From Phytophthora quininea (taxonomy: Eukaryota; Oomycota; Peronosporomycetes; Peronosporales; Peronosporaceae): 64,000 nucleotides of DNA. The notes under the pieces were generated by a model. The model searched no databases and had not been told where the DNA came from. It saw nothing but the letters and a program-made list of their open reading frames with translations. Within the stretch, counting starts at the first letter, position 1, and each line of letters begins with the position of its first letter. Of the stretch, positions 1 to 12,163 are shown one piece after another. The stretch lies in contig JAAVTG010000697.1 of assembly GCA_011947345.1 (NCBI GenBank), forward strand, positions 496,001 to 560,000, given 5' to 3'. A program made the translations under genes and the position numbers.

Positions 1-1248
1 TGTGCCACACTTTGGCAATCATACCAACAGCAGGTTAGTTCTTGGTGATTGTACCGCTTCGAAAGCAATATTATTTGCTTATGTGTTCTGTGGTACTCCT
101 TGTAGAATGGAGACCTCGTAGGGACACATCAAGGAGATTCTAAGCCTGAAATGTCTTTAGATGAGTGCGCCGACACGTTAATTTCCTGCGAGCCGTAGCG
201 GAGACGGATTATGCTAAGAAAATCACCGATGTGGACTGGATGCGATACGAAGAAGCGGATGATGAGTTGGAGCGGTTGGTTCGTGAGGTCGGCCCTTATG
301 CAGATCGCCTGAATGAAAAACAGTATTGGGAAGCCAAGGATCGAATAACTATCAGCAAGATCGATGAAAGCAATCATGTTCGTACTGACGAGCGACCGTG
401 ACGGGGCCACATCGTATCATGTGGATACTTCAGTAAGGTGATCAGGAAGTGTTGTTGTTTGATTTACTGACTTACTAATAATTGCATGCGCGTGAATGTT
501 TGTTTTAGAGATTTCGGTGCTCCTGTGTCTTCACGAAAACAATGCTAGTGCCGTGTCGTCACGCGAGTTCCGGCGCCTCATGCAAGACAAGACTGCTCTT
601 CCGATCCGCGATATCGAACCAAGGTGGCGTCATTTCAGTAATTCAAACCGCCTCTCGCAGAAGAAGACGTTCCTGAAGGCGATATTGCGTCCACAAAGTT
701 CCAAGTTCGTGAGTCTGCAATGACACAACAACGCCGCCATTTTTTGAATGGTTCGACCAAGTATAATAATGCCCTGCAGCATAGATAACAGATTGTCAGC
801 ATCATGAGCCGAAAGGGGGTCGTTTTGTTCAAGGAAATGCTGTCAACACTGGAAAAGTTTGAAAACATTAGTAGCTAAGGTACGTTTTGAGTACCTCGAG
901 GCTTGGCCGGTAGCTTCTGCGACATGCTTGATTGGTTTTGAGGGCTGTGTGTCTGAGGATACTAGAACGGGCCGAGCAGATACAGTAGCTTGATGATTCG
1001 AACAGGCACTAGTTTCTGGCGCGTTGAGGGTAATAGCCGTTTTCGCGTCGTCGCAACTGACGCACTGCTATCAGCTCCATCTTCGTCACGTTCGTGTTGA
1101 TCATAGTCCGACGTATCATCATCAGACGTTGGTGGGGCAGAAAAATCCAAGATTAAGAGCGAAGAGGGTCTACCCGCCGTCCTTCGCGACCAACAAAAGG
1201 TGCCACCCCGTCCTCAATTCCAAGAAAAGCGATGCAGCTACTGATTAA
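1..1248. other. Gene-poor left edge, nothing assignable
   Basis: No recognisable gene. A short open frame at 165-401 (+) is hydrophilic and acidic/basic mixed, and resembles decayed coding sequence, but I cannot match it to a family. Base composition is AT-richer than the genes to the right. It is probably the upstream part of the transposon relic that follows. Confidence 0.4.
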
Positions 1249-2546
1249 CAAGCTTTCAGGACTGCGATTCTTCCTGCGTTCAAAAGACAGCTTTCAGACA
1301 CAAACAATGAGTCTTCAGACCCACCACCGTCAGGGTCGTTCGTCATAAGCAAGAATGCAAAACGCCGTGGACGCCCAAAGATTCGGGAGCAGCAAAAACA
1401 AGCAGAGGAAAAGCAACGGATGGGAAAGGGGAAGAAGAAGGCTACCCAGCTCGTTCAAGGAGCCCTGGTGCCGATTTCTACGCTCAGTGGTGCCCTGAAA
1501 AGGCTCAATTCAGACTACAGCTACGATGACGAGGTAAATTTTCGCCAACATTTCGCTTCGATCGCTGCTAAAGTCGAAGAAAGCAATAGCAAGAATTATC
1601 ACTCCAAAAGAAGCTGAAAGTTGCATTTGTTACGTATTCTCGAAGCCGTTCGTGGAGAAATGCTTTACCACCGTCGACACGTTCAAGAAAACATGATAGG
1701 TAACTGCGCGAATGATGCTGTGGGCGTGAGGGTTCCTAAATATGGGATTTACGAACTGAAAGCTTTGAAGGACATGCGCCACTGGCGTGAAACAATGGAA
1801 TAACTTTCGTGGGCCGAGGCATCCGTTATTTAGGCGATGGGATGAACGCGAAGAGATTGAACCTTTCTATCAAACTCACTGATGAAATTACGGATCCATC
1901 AGATCGAGAAGGGAAGTTAAAGAAGTTGTTATTGCGTGGTGGACGTGATTCCTGTCTCGGCAATTTGCAGTACCATACGTTGTTCAGTTTTCGTGAAGAC
2001 GTGTGGGCGAATGATGACTCTGTTAGTCATGGGATGTTGCTGCTCCAACGTGAGAATCCTGCTCTTGGAATTATTGATCCTCTATTCCTTATGCACCACA
2101 ACCGAGAAGACAGGTACACAACGATTGAGGTGTCCAAATCATTTCAAGTCTCAAATAAGTTTGTACTGATGCCGATCATTGTCGAAAATGAGCACTGGTG
2201 TGGAATCCTGCTCGACTTCCGAGGTGACGAAAAGGTACTTCACAAATTCGATCCCATGCAGCAAGAGTAGTACTACGACGAGTGCGATACTGTGTTGAAG
2301 GACCTATTTGCAGAGTTGTATTCTGCAATGCGTGTCTGCATGTATAAAAACTCCCAGCAGCGTGGATGTGATTTTTGTGGTGTTCACGTGCTGCTTTTCT
2401 TTGAGTGCATGATTCGTAATCTTTCAAAGCCTTCCAGCTTTACCCCAGCTCAGATGCGGATTTTGCGCCTCCGATCACATTTTCTCCAGCACGTACCTAG
2501 AGCCCAAAGCATCTCGCAGTACTCCTGCGCCAGCTTCGACATCTAA
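1249..2546 (+). pseudogene. Decayed Ulp1-type (C48) protease of a transposon
   Basis: Three frame segments read as one broken protein. The first (1249-1617) is lysine-rich with an AT-hook-like RRGRPK stretch. A TGA at 1615-1617 is followed by more of the same frame to 1803. From 1809 another frame carries a Ulp1/SENP-like cysteine protease core: ENEHWCGILLDF with the catalytic His, then FDPMQ with the catalytic Asp. An in-frame TAG at 2268-2270 follows, then in the same frame QQRGCDFCG with the Gln and catalytic Cys, and a final stop at 2544-2546. The catalytic triad order H-D-Q-C fits peptidase C48. In Phytophthora such domains are common in MULE-like transposons. With at least two stops and one frame break it is a relic. 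The family call rests on motif order only. Confidence 0.65.
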
Positions 2547-3694
2547 CTGGTCTGTTTTCGACTAAAACTAAAGTCAAAACGACACTCAGTCAACACTTCG
2601 AGTTAGCCCATACACATTCGCGCAACAACAAGCAAAGTCTACAAACAATTGTTAGGAAATTTATCCATAATAGAATACCGTGTGTACGGGGCTTTAGTAG
2701 CTGAAAGCACTTCGCTCAGTGCCTGGTAGCTACAGGTATTTGCTCCGAGTACCCTGTAATCGCGATTAAGTACGAGCTGCTCAGTGCCTTTATCACCTAC
2801 CTTCCATATTTCAGTGAAAACCACTGAGATTTCTCTAGCAGATGGTGTATGATCTCCAGTCCCTCAGTGCAAGCGTTTATATCATTCTAAATATCATTGT
2901 TGAATATTATCTTATGGCTTCGACTCACTATTAATAAATTGTGCGGCGTGGCTACATTAGCTACGCCTACAAATTCAGTTCCCACATCAACTTCACTTGC
3001 CTTCTCAACTCTCAGGCTATAGATATTTTAGTGGTGGGTGGGAGGAGGTCCAACGAAGATCGCTCCATGTTGCAAACCGCCCTGAAGAGATCGATGACAA
3101 ACACCGAATGTCGGCCGCGAAGATAAAGCAAAAGCATTACGGCAAATCCACCTTCTATCGCGGAGACTCAGACTTGGAGACAGCGAGAGCAATGGGGCTG
3201 CTTTGTTCATTTGTAGTAACCTAGACGTCCGACCCCTCGGAAGACGATTTCGGAGTTGGATACGACCGACGTGACAATGTTGGATCGGATTACCATGGCA
3301 CACAAAAGGCAATTCGAGGTCAGAGTAAAAGTTTGCTCAAGAGGGCGGGTTTCAACTCAATGCTGAAGGCTTAAGCAGCAATCGCGATGGTGTGGGCAAC
3401 GCGAAATACGTGTGCAAAAAGGCAGCAGTTCGTCGAAGCTGATCAAGAGAAGCTCATGTATCCTTTTTATGCGTGTGGAGTAGACGGCTTTTAGAAAATA
3501 ACTCGCGCTAATTTCGCCCACAACCATCTCAAGTACGTGGGTTTTCCACACCGACCTGCTGCAGAGGGTTATATCCCTCGATCGCTAAAAGACATGAAAA
3601 ATACCGCCCAGAATTTGCCTGAGCTGGCTCGACTGATTGAAGTTCAGACTCTGCCCCAATAAGGAAGTTGATGCATAATAAATACATGAACAAT
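2547..3694. other. Non-coding, possible transposon end
   Basis: No gene is seen. The octamer CTCAGTGC occurs three times, at 2715-2722, 2780-2787 and 2863-2870, within an AT-rich stretch just after the protease relic. This could be subterminal repeat sequence of the element. I could not find a matching inverted copy at its left end. Confidence 0.3.
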
Positions 3695-3922
3695 TCATCC
3701 TACATGGAATTGCAATACTCCAACGTAAAAGAACCCAGTCCATGGTTTTCGGTCCTTGGGTCGCCCTTTCTTTTTCTTGGTCATAGTTGGTCGAAGCACA
3801 GGTGCCATAGCAAATTCACAAGTGACATCTACCATGTTCTGGCAAATTTTCAGTGGTTTCCACTGAGATATGGAAACCCCTCTTACCCCATTTTCTTGCC
3901 AAAGCAAACTAATCTCGCTCAA
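3695..3922 (-). pseudogene. Possible hAT/BED-type transposase N-terminal scrap
   Basis: A minus-strand open frame has a basic KKKKGRPKD stretch followed by W-x2-F, as at the start of BED zinc fingers of hAT transposases. No zinc ligands or downstream transposase follow. This is weak evidence; it may be chance. Confidence 0.2.
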
Positions 3923-3930
3923 TTTCAGAA

Positions 3931-4008
3931 ATACCCGATTATGTCAATGATACCCGATTAGGTCAATAGTACTCGCTTAGGTCAACGATACCCGATTAGG
4001 TCAATGAT
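3931..4008. repeat. 20-bp tandem array, about four units
   Basis: The unit ATACCCGATTAGGTCAATG repeats directly about four times. The first unit has ATGTCA instead of AGGTCA, and the third is more diverged (ACTCGCTTAGGTCAACG). It ends about 48 bp upstream of the DRC1 start codon, so it lies in that gene's promoter or 5' leader. Confidence 0.85.
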
Positions 4009-4055
4009 GTTGAAGTGGTGGTAACGGACGGAGCCATTCCAGCACACCTGCCGCG

Positions 4056-6304
4056 ATGGACTCGACGTCTGCGAGCTCGTCCAAGGCGCATGCAGACCCG
4101 TCGACCGAGGCGAGCGACCGCGACGCGCGAGTGAACGTGCGTCGCCAGCGCATCGATGCCCGCAACGCGTCCAAGGACGATGCGTCACGCAAGAAGCAGC
4201 AGCAGGTCGGGGAGGCGCAACGCATGAGTCGCGGCCGGCAGCAGGTAGCCGACAGCTTGAACCAGCTCGACCGACGCAAACTGGCCGGCATCCGCCACGT
4301 CACCAGCGTGCGCGTGGAGGCTGACGATGCCGAGAACCGACGTCGCGTGGAGGAGGAGGAGCGACGTCACAAGCGCGTGGCCAAGCTGCAGCAGGAAGCG
4401 ATCGACAGCGGCGCCAAGAACGCTGCTGTAGAGATGCGGTGGGCCGATCTTTTGAGTTTAGCATGCCCCAGGAGCTGCATAACGAGTTGGAGTTGCAGAA
4501 CCGAGCGTGTGCGGAGATTCTGGCGTCGAAAGACGCAGTGATCAAGGAGTTTCAGAACCATCTCAAGGCCAAGGATGAGGAGTACGTGACGGCGCTAAAG
4601 GTGCAGGCTGAAGAAGTAGAGAAGCTCATTGACAGGATGAGTCAGCAGTATCGCGAGATGCAGGACGAGTACGAACTCGAGCTGGACCAGATGGAGGACG
4701 CCTTCCTCAAGGAGCGCGATGAGCTGATTGCCAGCAACAAGCTCGAAATTGACTCCCTCTTCGAGCGCCGTCGAGAGATGGAGATGGTTTACATGGAAGC
4801 GAAGCAGACACGAGACGAGCAGTATCTGCAGGAAATCGAAGAGCTGCGTGTCCGCGATGGAGAAGACTACAACGAGCTCAAAATCAAACTCGAGACAAAC
4901 ATCCAAACACTGGAACAGCAACTCGAGGAAATGCGCGCGACCTACCAGCTAAATACAGAGAAACTCGAATATAATTACCGAGTGCTCACGGAACGCGACA
5001 TGGAGAACTCGGCGACGCTAAGTCAGCAGAAGCGCAAACTGGCCCGGCTGAAAGATGCACTTACCACACTTATCGCCAAGTACAACCAAACAGATGCGCG
5101 AGACCGGCACCAGAACGAAGAGCTGACCGAGGAGTATCGGCGGTTGACAAAACAGTACCGCGACCTGCAGAAGAAGTACGCCCACTTTGAATCCAGCGAC
5201 AGCAGCAAGTACAACGAAGTCTGGCAAATGCATGAAGAGGAGGCAGTCCGCAAGATTGAAAAGCTGCTGGACGCTGACCGTATTATCCACGAGCAGCAGC
5301 TTGGGCTTGCGTGGCGACCTCCAACGCAACCGATCCGTCACTGGAGCCAGTCTGCGAAGGCTGGTGACACGTCCGCTCTTCAAAAACAACTTGAAAACGG
5401 AGGCGAATCCCCACTGGACAACGAAAACGATAAAAGTCCGGCAAAGAAAGAGGATGGAGACAGGACCAATGCAGAAGATGACTTTGCTGACGATGAGTCG
5501 GTTGAAGCATACACGCCACCAGTCAGGAAAATATCTGGGGCGAAGCTGAAGTATATGCTAAAAATGCTGGCCTCTGAAGCAGGGTTCTTGGTTAACAGCA
5601 GTGTGCAGCACGCTCTCGAAAGTCTGCCAGAAGATGAAGCCGAGCTGGTGAAGGCGGACATGATTATGCGCACTCTCGGAATCGATAACGAAGAGGACAT
5701 GGAGAAACTCATGGGGTACTTTTTGAGGACCCCAGACAAGAAATTCCACTCGACAGTCGAGGATGCGATAACAACAAGGAGAGTGATCCGTCTGGCAAGG
5801 CGTCCTGGGGGCTCGTCGTCGGACCCGAGGACGTCATCCGAGTGATTAGACACTTTGTCGAGGTATGTTCTGCGTATGGCTATTGGTATTTACGATAGTT
5901 AACACGGTGAACTACGTAACAACAGGAAATGAACGACCAGAAGCGCGCTGCTCCAGTCGCTCGCATTTTGCACCGAGCAACCAATGGCGAGATCGATCCA
6001 AAAAGAATAATTCAAAAGGGAGCAGCTCTGCCACCCTCAAGGCCAAGGTGCGAAAAGCAGAAAAAGAGTACTGGTCCAACATCGTAAAAGTGTTTCCTGC
6101 ACAGAAGATTCGCATCATGAGCACTCTTGAAAAGGCTTGACGCACTACAATTCCGCGCTATTGCGACGCAAGGAGCTGATCGACGACGTGACCAACATGA
6201 AAGAGCAAAACGCCGAGCTAAAGAACTTGCTGAAGCAATATCTATCTGCTCCCATCAACGAAGACCTCATTGTGCCGCCCACGCAGATGCAGCTTTACCA
6301 GTAA
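4056..6304 (+). CDS. DRC1: Dynein regulatory complex subunit 1
   Basis: DRC1 (CCDC164) is a coiled-coil subunit of the nexin-dynein regulatory complex that links outer doublets and controls flagellar beating. The protein is almost entirely coiled coil. Recognised signatures are MPQELHNELE near the start of the rod, the conserved LTKQYRDLQKKYAHFE, a segment from NEVWQMHEEEA to DRIIHEQQLGL, and near the C-terminus VVGPEDVIRVIRHFVE and IVPPTQMQLYQ. An intron lies at 5863-5925. Four frame breaks split the reading frame: T4 at 4450-4453, near 5768, near 6040, and A4 at 6130-6133. One extra base at each restores DRC1-like protein. The start at 4056 is the first ATG of the basic N-terminal segment. 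Zoospore flagella make an intact gene expected, so assembly error is the likelier explanation. Confidence 0.88.
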
Positions 6305-6438
6305 CAAAAACAAAAAGTTAAAGTATACTTTCTAAAGGTGAATACATATCATCCCATATACATTGCACAAGTCTTACGACAACTTGAGCAGAACATTAAC
6401 CGTTTCTGTCTTGCTGCACTTTCGAAAACTTGCCCAAC

Positions 6439-8081
6439 ATGACACGAGTGGGTTACGTCTCGCTCTTCTTCGTGAGTGCAGTCGGCGCAGGCGTAGTTCG
6501 CGCCGTTGGAGAGAGTATGCAGTCAGTTACTGTCCTTCTAGCGATATGCCCGCTAACAGAGCCACTTCCATTGTGCAGACTACCTCTCATACCTCGGGGT
6601 CTTCTCCGGATGCAGTGAGGCCCATTATGCCGACGTTTGCGTCGGGAACCAGCTCGTCTACAGGTCACTGCTTACGCATTGACGAGATACATATTATTCC
6701 AGTTATTCTAAATGCAAGTCGTCATATTGCAGGATTAGCTTCAGCTTGGTCTGCTTTTTCGTGCTGACGTCGCTGCTGAGCTGCGCGGTCGCTCAGGGCT
6801 GCGAGAATGTGTGCTGCATGCTGCTCTTCCAGCTGCCGTTCTACGGGGAATGCTCGTTGCATCGCTGTTCATTCCCGACGGTAAGAATAGAGAGATGAGT
6901 GCCAACTCCTAGCAAGTTACCGTCGATTGATTTGGTGGCTAGACTTTTTCGATGGTTATGTGGATCTCTCGCGAGTAGCTTCGGCATTGTTTATCATTCT
7001 CCAGATCATCATCATTATGGACTCAACATGTAGGAGGGGTTTAACTCCACGTGACGGAGTGGTGAAGCTAATAAGGTTCACTTTGCAGATAGCCTTCGAG
7101 ACTATATTTTGGACAAGATGGACGAAGCAGACCGCGACAACGACGCCCGCCACGCACTTTTGGGTAGCAGCTTCGATGCAACACTCGGAGGTGGCTCCAA
7201 ATCTATATGGTAAGGTCTCGTAGGTACGATTGCATCTCCATACTAATTGTTTTTGTGCTCAGGGAGGGATTGTATCTTGTACTGGTGTTCATTTGTACGG
7301 CATTATCGACTGCTGGTCTTGCGATTTCGTATCTGCGCTACGGACAAGTTAATCTGAACGTGATGTTCATCTTGCTGACGCTGCTATCGGTCGTTGTCCT
7401 CACAGGATTGAGTGGTACGGAACTTATGGTCCTATTCTTTGAATTGCTTTAGAGTGAGAGGATAACGCCGTATTTTGTTAGTTATGACCTGGGTCAACGT
7501 GGGGCTTCTTCCGTCGACGGTAATATCTCTTTATCTGGTTTTCTTGTGCTATCAGACCGTGCGGTCAAACCCCAACACGGAATTTGGAGTAGCGAGCGTA
7601 ACAAAGCAGCAAGAGCAGTCTGGCGTGATTTTGAATGCCTTGATCGCGGCGCTCACGATCACATGGACGAGCTGGCGGACGTCAGCCACCAGCACAGTTC
7701 TGTTTTCCTCAACGTCGAAGAGAGAACCTGACGATGGCGGAGATGAACTTGACAGCATCGGGATATCGCAGCAACGCATATCAAAAGAGGCAACTGGCTA
7801 CGCTGTGGTGCCCGAATACCAGTTCCATGTGCTCATGGTGATGGCTTCAGTGTACATGGCAATGGTTCTCACGAACTGGGGAAGTCCAGACGGGTACGCC
7901 TCCTTACTTCTTGTTGCATATACTGTAGGAAAACTCATCTTCCCTATCTACCAGATCTTCTTCAAAAGACGATGAGACCACAACAATGTGGGTCAAGGCT
8001 ATTTCACAATGGGTGGCGTCGGGACTATTTTTCTGGACCCTCGTCGCCCCTGCAGTCTTTCCTGATCGTGATTTCTCGTGA
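6439..8081 (+). CDS. SERINC/TMS1 family multipass membrane protein
   Basis: SERINC/TDE1 proteins have about 10-11 transmembrane helices and act in membrane lipid distribution at the plasma membrane and endomembranes. I place eight exons, with introns at 6515-6578, 6664-6732, 6881-6942, 7030-7088, 7210-7262, 7415-7481 and 7894-7954. Family signatures are the N-terminal RVGYVSLFFVSAV helix, SGCSEAHYADVCVGNQ, GLLPSTVISLYLVFLCYQ, HVLMVMASVYMAMVLTNWG, and the terminal MWVKAISQWV to the PAVFPDRDFS end. The last exon was found by splicing 7893 to 7955. One frame break sits at G4 (6845-6848), just before GMLVASLFIPD. The usual Cys-rich N-terminus is not seen after the ATG at 6439, so an upstream exon may be missing. 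It converges on the next gene with a 43-bp gap. Confidence 0.85.
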
Positions 8082-8124
8082 GATGGCAGTGGGGCTAAGT
8101 GGTTTTACTTTAAGTGATTTTATG

Positions 8125-11100
8125 TTATTTGCGACTACGCAGATCAACACGTTGCCGCTTACGCCGCCCGGACCCTACGCGAGCCTTCCCTCCACCTCCA
8201 CAATGTTTTCTAGCCGTCGACCTCTCCACACGTAATCTTTGACCTCCGCAAAGTGATCCGTCCAAATTACGCGCGGCTTCGATAGCCTGCGTTTCATTCG
8301 CGAAGTCGACCAAGTACCTTGTCCCATCAATACCAGCGCTGCCATCTTTTGTGAACGCCATCACCCCTGGGTAGTCCTGGAGAGTACATACCAGCGACAC
8401 GAGCTCGATTGGTTCGTTCGTGGCGACCTGAACGGAAGTAAACGTCTGATGACTGCTGCAGCTACTGCTGTCATCTTGGACATCCATTTGCTCGGACGAG
8501 GAGCGTGGTTTTGGAGGGCCATATGCATCGCTACTGCTCATTGCATCGTTACCATTGCTGACGGGAGCAACAGGAAATGCCATTTCTTGCTCAGGGCCGC
8601 ACGAAAACGGATATTGAGGAGCCCCACCTTGGTAGTATGACGAGGTTTCCATCCACCCAGAGGCACTAGCCCCAAAGGTTTGATTCTGAGGCATCTGCGG
8701 ATAATTTGTAGAGCCTCCGAAGGTAGGATACGGCTGGAATTGCTGTGGTTGCTGGGGCGATGGGTACGGGAGGAGCTGCATCGGATAATACTCCATTCCT
8801 GTTGACATGTTCATCGACGAGTGGAGTCCTGTCGAGAGATACGGCGGAAACGTGTTAGCGGCCATCGGGGAAATCTGGAGCTCCACGTCATTCGTTGATC
8901 CTCCGTTTGGAGAATACTGTGGAAAGTAGTATCCCTCTCTTGCATGTTGATGCTCGCTGCTCCGCATTAGGTGTGCAAAGCGCGCCTCCACCGCGCGCAA
9001 GTCCACGTCTTCCGAAGAACCAGTAACTACTCGGTCGCCAGACGCACGATCCAGGCGCAAAGAATCGTTGTTGGTAATTGCATTATTCCCATGAGTTGCG
9101 GTGAATAAGCTCGGCGCCAGAATGACGATAGCTTGCAAGAATTTGCCAGAGCCGAGGGGAGTTCCATCTGGTGGAGTTGAAGAGCGGCCTCCATCGCATT
9201 TTCCTCGCTATCAAATCTCACAAAGGCGACTCCCTGAGCTTCCCCGTGCTTTTAACGACCTTAATGTCCATGAATTCCATACCCGTGAACGACGACACCA
9301 CCGAGGACAGCATATGTGTGGCCAAATACCGATCGTATAACAGGAGTACCCATAGCCGATCAGTCCCGCTCGTCGACACAAATGCTGACGCACTTGTAGG
9401 TGTGAGGGTTAATCCTTTAGGACGAGGTTCTGAGTGAATGTTTGCTAGCTCCACTCGCTGAGGTGGTGTGGAGTGGGCTCTGCCGGATTCGTGAGCAAAA
9501 GACAGCTGCGAGCATTATAACCCTTCGTCAGAACCATTGCGTTCGCCTTCGTAATTGCACACTCACCGCCATGAATTCAGCTTTCTCTGGGTCTTCTTCT
9601 CCCTGCGACGATTCTTCGCGAAAAGAGTTGACCACAAATGCCGCTGTCAAAGGCTGAACAATATTGCGCATGGATCAGTGCATGCTCTTAATGCGTTTCA
9701 ACTTGCAACAAGCGTACCTTTGAATAGCAAACATAAGCCATTGTCTTCACGCGGCCAAAGCTCTTGACCAATTCTACGGATTCAAAATCGCCATATACAG
9801 CGAACATAGCTTCCAGCTCCTGCTCAGTAAACTAAACAGAAAGCGGAAATTAGCTAGAGTGCAGCACGGCATCGAAATGTCGGGTGGTACCTTGTAAGTC
9901 GATGTGAAGAATAGTCTGGCACGCAGTGCCTCCGATTTACACTCAAGTTTGATTTCCGTATTTTCCTTGCTTCCAGCGTTGAGACTGGAGTGGCGTATAG
10001 GCACTTCGCTTAATTCATTGGCGTTTCTGTTGTCCTTCCGCGCGTTGCCCGCTGCTTCGCCGCTCGATGTGATTCTTCAATAGTATTATCGGAAGACTGC
10101 CGCTTGCATTGCTTTTTCGCGATTATCTCGGCTTTCAAAGCATCTGGCGAAATTCTGATGTCGCTTCGGTCAAAAAGCTTTCTTGACGGAGACCAAGCCT
10201 GATGGTTGCCTGCAGCACCGGATTTTAGTGCTGGCGGAGAAGACGTCGTGTTGCTTCGTTTCCGCCGAACACCGCTACTATCAGATCCACTCGAGCTGCT
10301 GCCATCTAGGCTTTGCCGTCGTCTGCGTAAATGCTGTTTCCCAAAACGGGATGGAATGAGCCCACCACTTTCTCTTACCGCTGGTCTAGATGTTCCTAGA
10401 ACATTCAATGGAGAACTGTGCGTTGTCAATGGCGTTGATGTCAACGATACTGAGCGAATGCTTGACGCAAGTGACTCAGTGCTGTTTTCATCTTCGATCT
10501 TCGTTGCCCCCGAGACGAGCACTTTCAAACCTCCATGTGGGTGGTTTAATTCATCTGCGTTTCGTGCAATTTCGCGCTGGTATGTGGCGAAAAGATCGTT
10601 ATTCGGGTCCTTCTGAGCTTCTTGCTTCTCCACAGCGTTCACCATAGCGCGCAGGACCTCGTGCACACCTGTGGTCATCAATTTGCCATTTCCTGTACTT
10701 GGCGGACTGATTACTGGCACCTCGTTCTTGAAAAACCCGGTTGTAGTAAAACCAGAAGGCACTTTAGGGTGCAGCTGAAACACCGGAGATATGCACCTCG
10801 GTCCAAATGGCATGGCTGCCACAGGCGGGCTCGAACGTTGCCGCTTGCCTGGAACTCTCACGTCGTTGCCTCCGTCATCATCTCGTCCAGTCCCGTCCAC
10901 CTTCCCATCCATATCTTGTCGAGCGTGTTGGTCCCGCTTCAATTTACCATTGCCACCCACAGGCTTCTCCTTAGCAATAGTCACCTGTGCGAACAAAACA
11001 ACAGTCGAGATACGCGTCAGGTCCTGCATTATGTCACTGTCGATCACGGCAATAACCTTGAGAATGTGTCCGTCGTCCAGCTTCATGTGGTCCAGCTTCT

Positions 11101-11468
11101 CGATGGCAACTACTGCATTGGCCGGGTCCTCATACTGCAAGAATGCAAAGCCCTATAGTGATCGCATCAGAGCTGTCAGTTGTGCGATATCCAATAGCGT
11201 AAGTACGCTACTTCATGAACTGTCGACCGACCCGCGATTTTTTGCTGCGGTCCAGCGCCAGATGCAGGTGTTTGATGGCGCCAAAGGCCGAGAAGAGCGT
11301 CTGGAGCTCGTCCAGCTTGCGGCCGCGTCCGCACACGATGAAGAGCCGCGAAAGCTCGCACTGGCGCGGGCCCGGCACGGCCGGAGCCTTCAACAGCGGC
11401 TTCTTCATGGCCTCGTCGTCGGCAGCTTGGGTATGCGGCGCGCGGCCGCCGTCACTCGTCGGCTCCAT
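8125..11468 (-). CDS. Multi-RRM RNA-binding protein, RBM45-like
   Basis: This gene reads leftwards from ATG 11468. RRM1 (about 11360-10980) contains SRLFIVCGRGR and, after the intron 11153-11231, RGFAFLQYEDP. A long, low-complexity Ser/Arg-rich linker follows. RRM2 (about 9940-9730) has ARLFFTSTY and MAYVCYSK, with introns on both sides. RRM3 (about 9400-9130) has RLWVLLLYDRYL and GVAFVRFDSEENA. A degenerate RRM-like segment (about 8410-8230) lies at the C-terminus after a Gln/Pro/Tyr-rich region. This spread of RRMs resembles RBM45, but other multi-RRM proteins are possible. RRM1 may also hide an in-frame intron (about 10980-11056). Frame breaks occur near 10018, 9262 and 9165. The basic tail is rich in K/R and probably nuclear. 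Confidence 0.65.
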
Positions 11469-12163
11469 CTGTGAGATTCGCGATTTACGACAAATTGTGT
11501 TTTTAGACTTGTTTTTGGAATAAAAAATTGTTGTGGACTTGAAAATGCGGCCACCAAGGAGCAGAAAGCGATGCTGGCGGTGGCAAACCAAACAAGACTC
11601 AGCCAGAATGATCTCCGCCTTAAACCTGCTCGCTAGTACCTGTCGACCAAATCGATGAGCTTGAGATCAGCAACCGATGCGGACGCAGCCCTGGCAGGTT
11701 CGTCGTCGAATGCGTTTTGGACGTCTGCAGCAGCGCTCGCCAAATCCACGCTACCGCACCTCACCGATCGCCTCACGACGCACCCCGTTTCGTAGAGTCT
11801 TACGAGCGTCGAACGCTACGATTCATAGGCTGCCACTTGACGTACTGCCCCAAGAAGCCTTCTCCATGCTCGAACCACTTCCGAGCGCTGTGGGAATGAC
11901 AGACCCTGCACGATGGGGATTAGCACGCCTCTGCAGCAATTAGTGTCGCCGTCTTGGTCTGTGGCTGTGATGCCATTCTCCGCATGCGATGGCCCAGAGC
12001 TATACTATACCGTGATGGCGAGAGACACCTTTCTCCAAAATTCGCTTCAACGTCCTATCTTGCAGGATCGATGGCAATAAACGGACGCGATCCGGTGCCA
12101 TCGGATCGCCACCGGACCGGTGGCCATTCGCGAATCCGCCTCGGGGGCCACAGGACAAGAAGG
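11469..12163. other. Shared divergent upstream region
   Basis: This is a 695-bp gap between the start codons of the RRM gene (-) and the phosphodiesterase gene (+), probably holding both promoters. A small + frame at 11677-11943 lacks any family motif and was not called. Confidence 0.4.

Noticed and set aside
2268..2270. Programmed readthrough or selenocysteine at in-frame stops
   Set aside because: The stop is TAG and sits in a relic with other breaks. In other genes the frame shifts instead of meeting a lone TGA.
3931..4008. Possible CRISPR array
   Set aside because: The units are contiguous with no spacers and the context is eukaryotic.
11677..11943. Small + strand frame between two divergent genes
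   Set aside because: No start context, no family motif, and composition like random GC-rich sequence.
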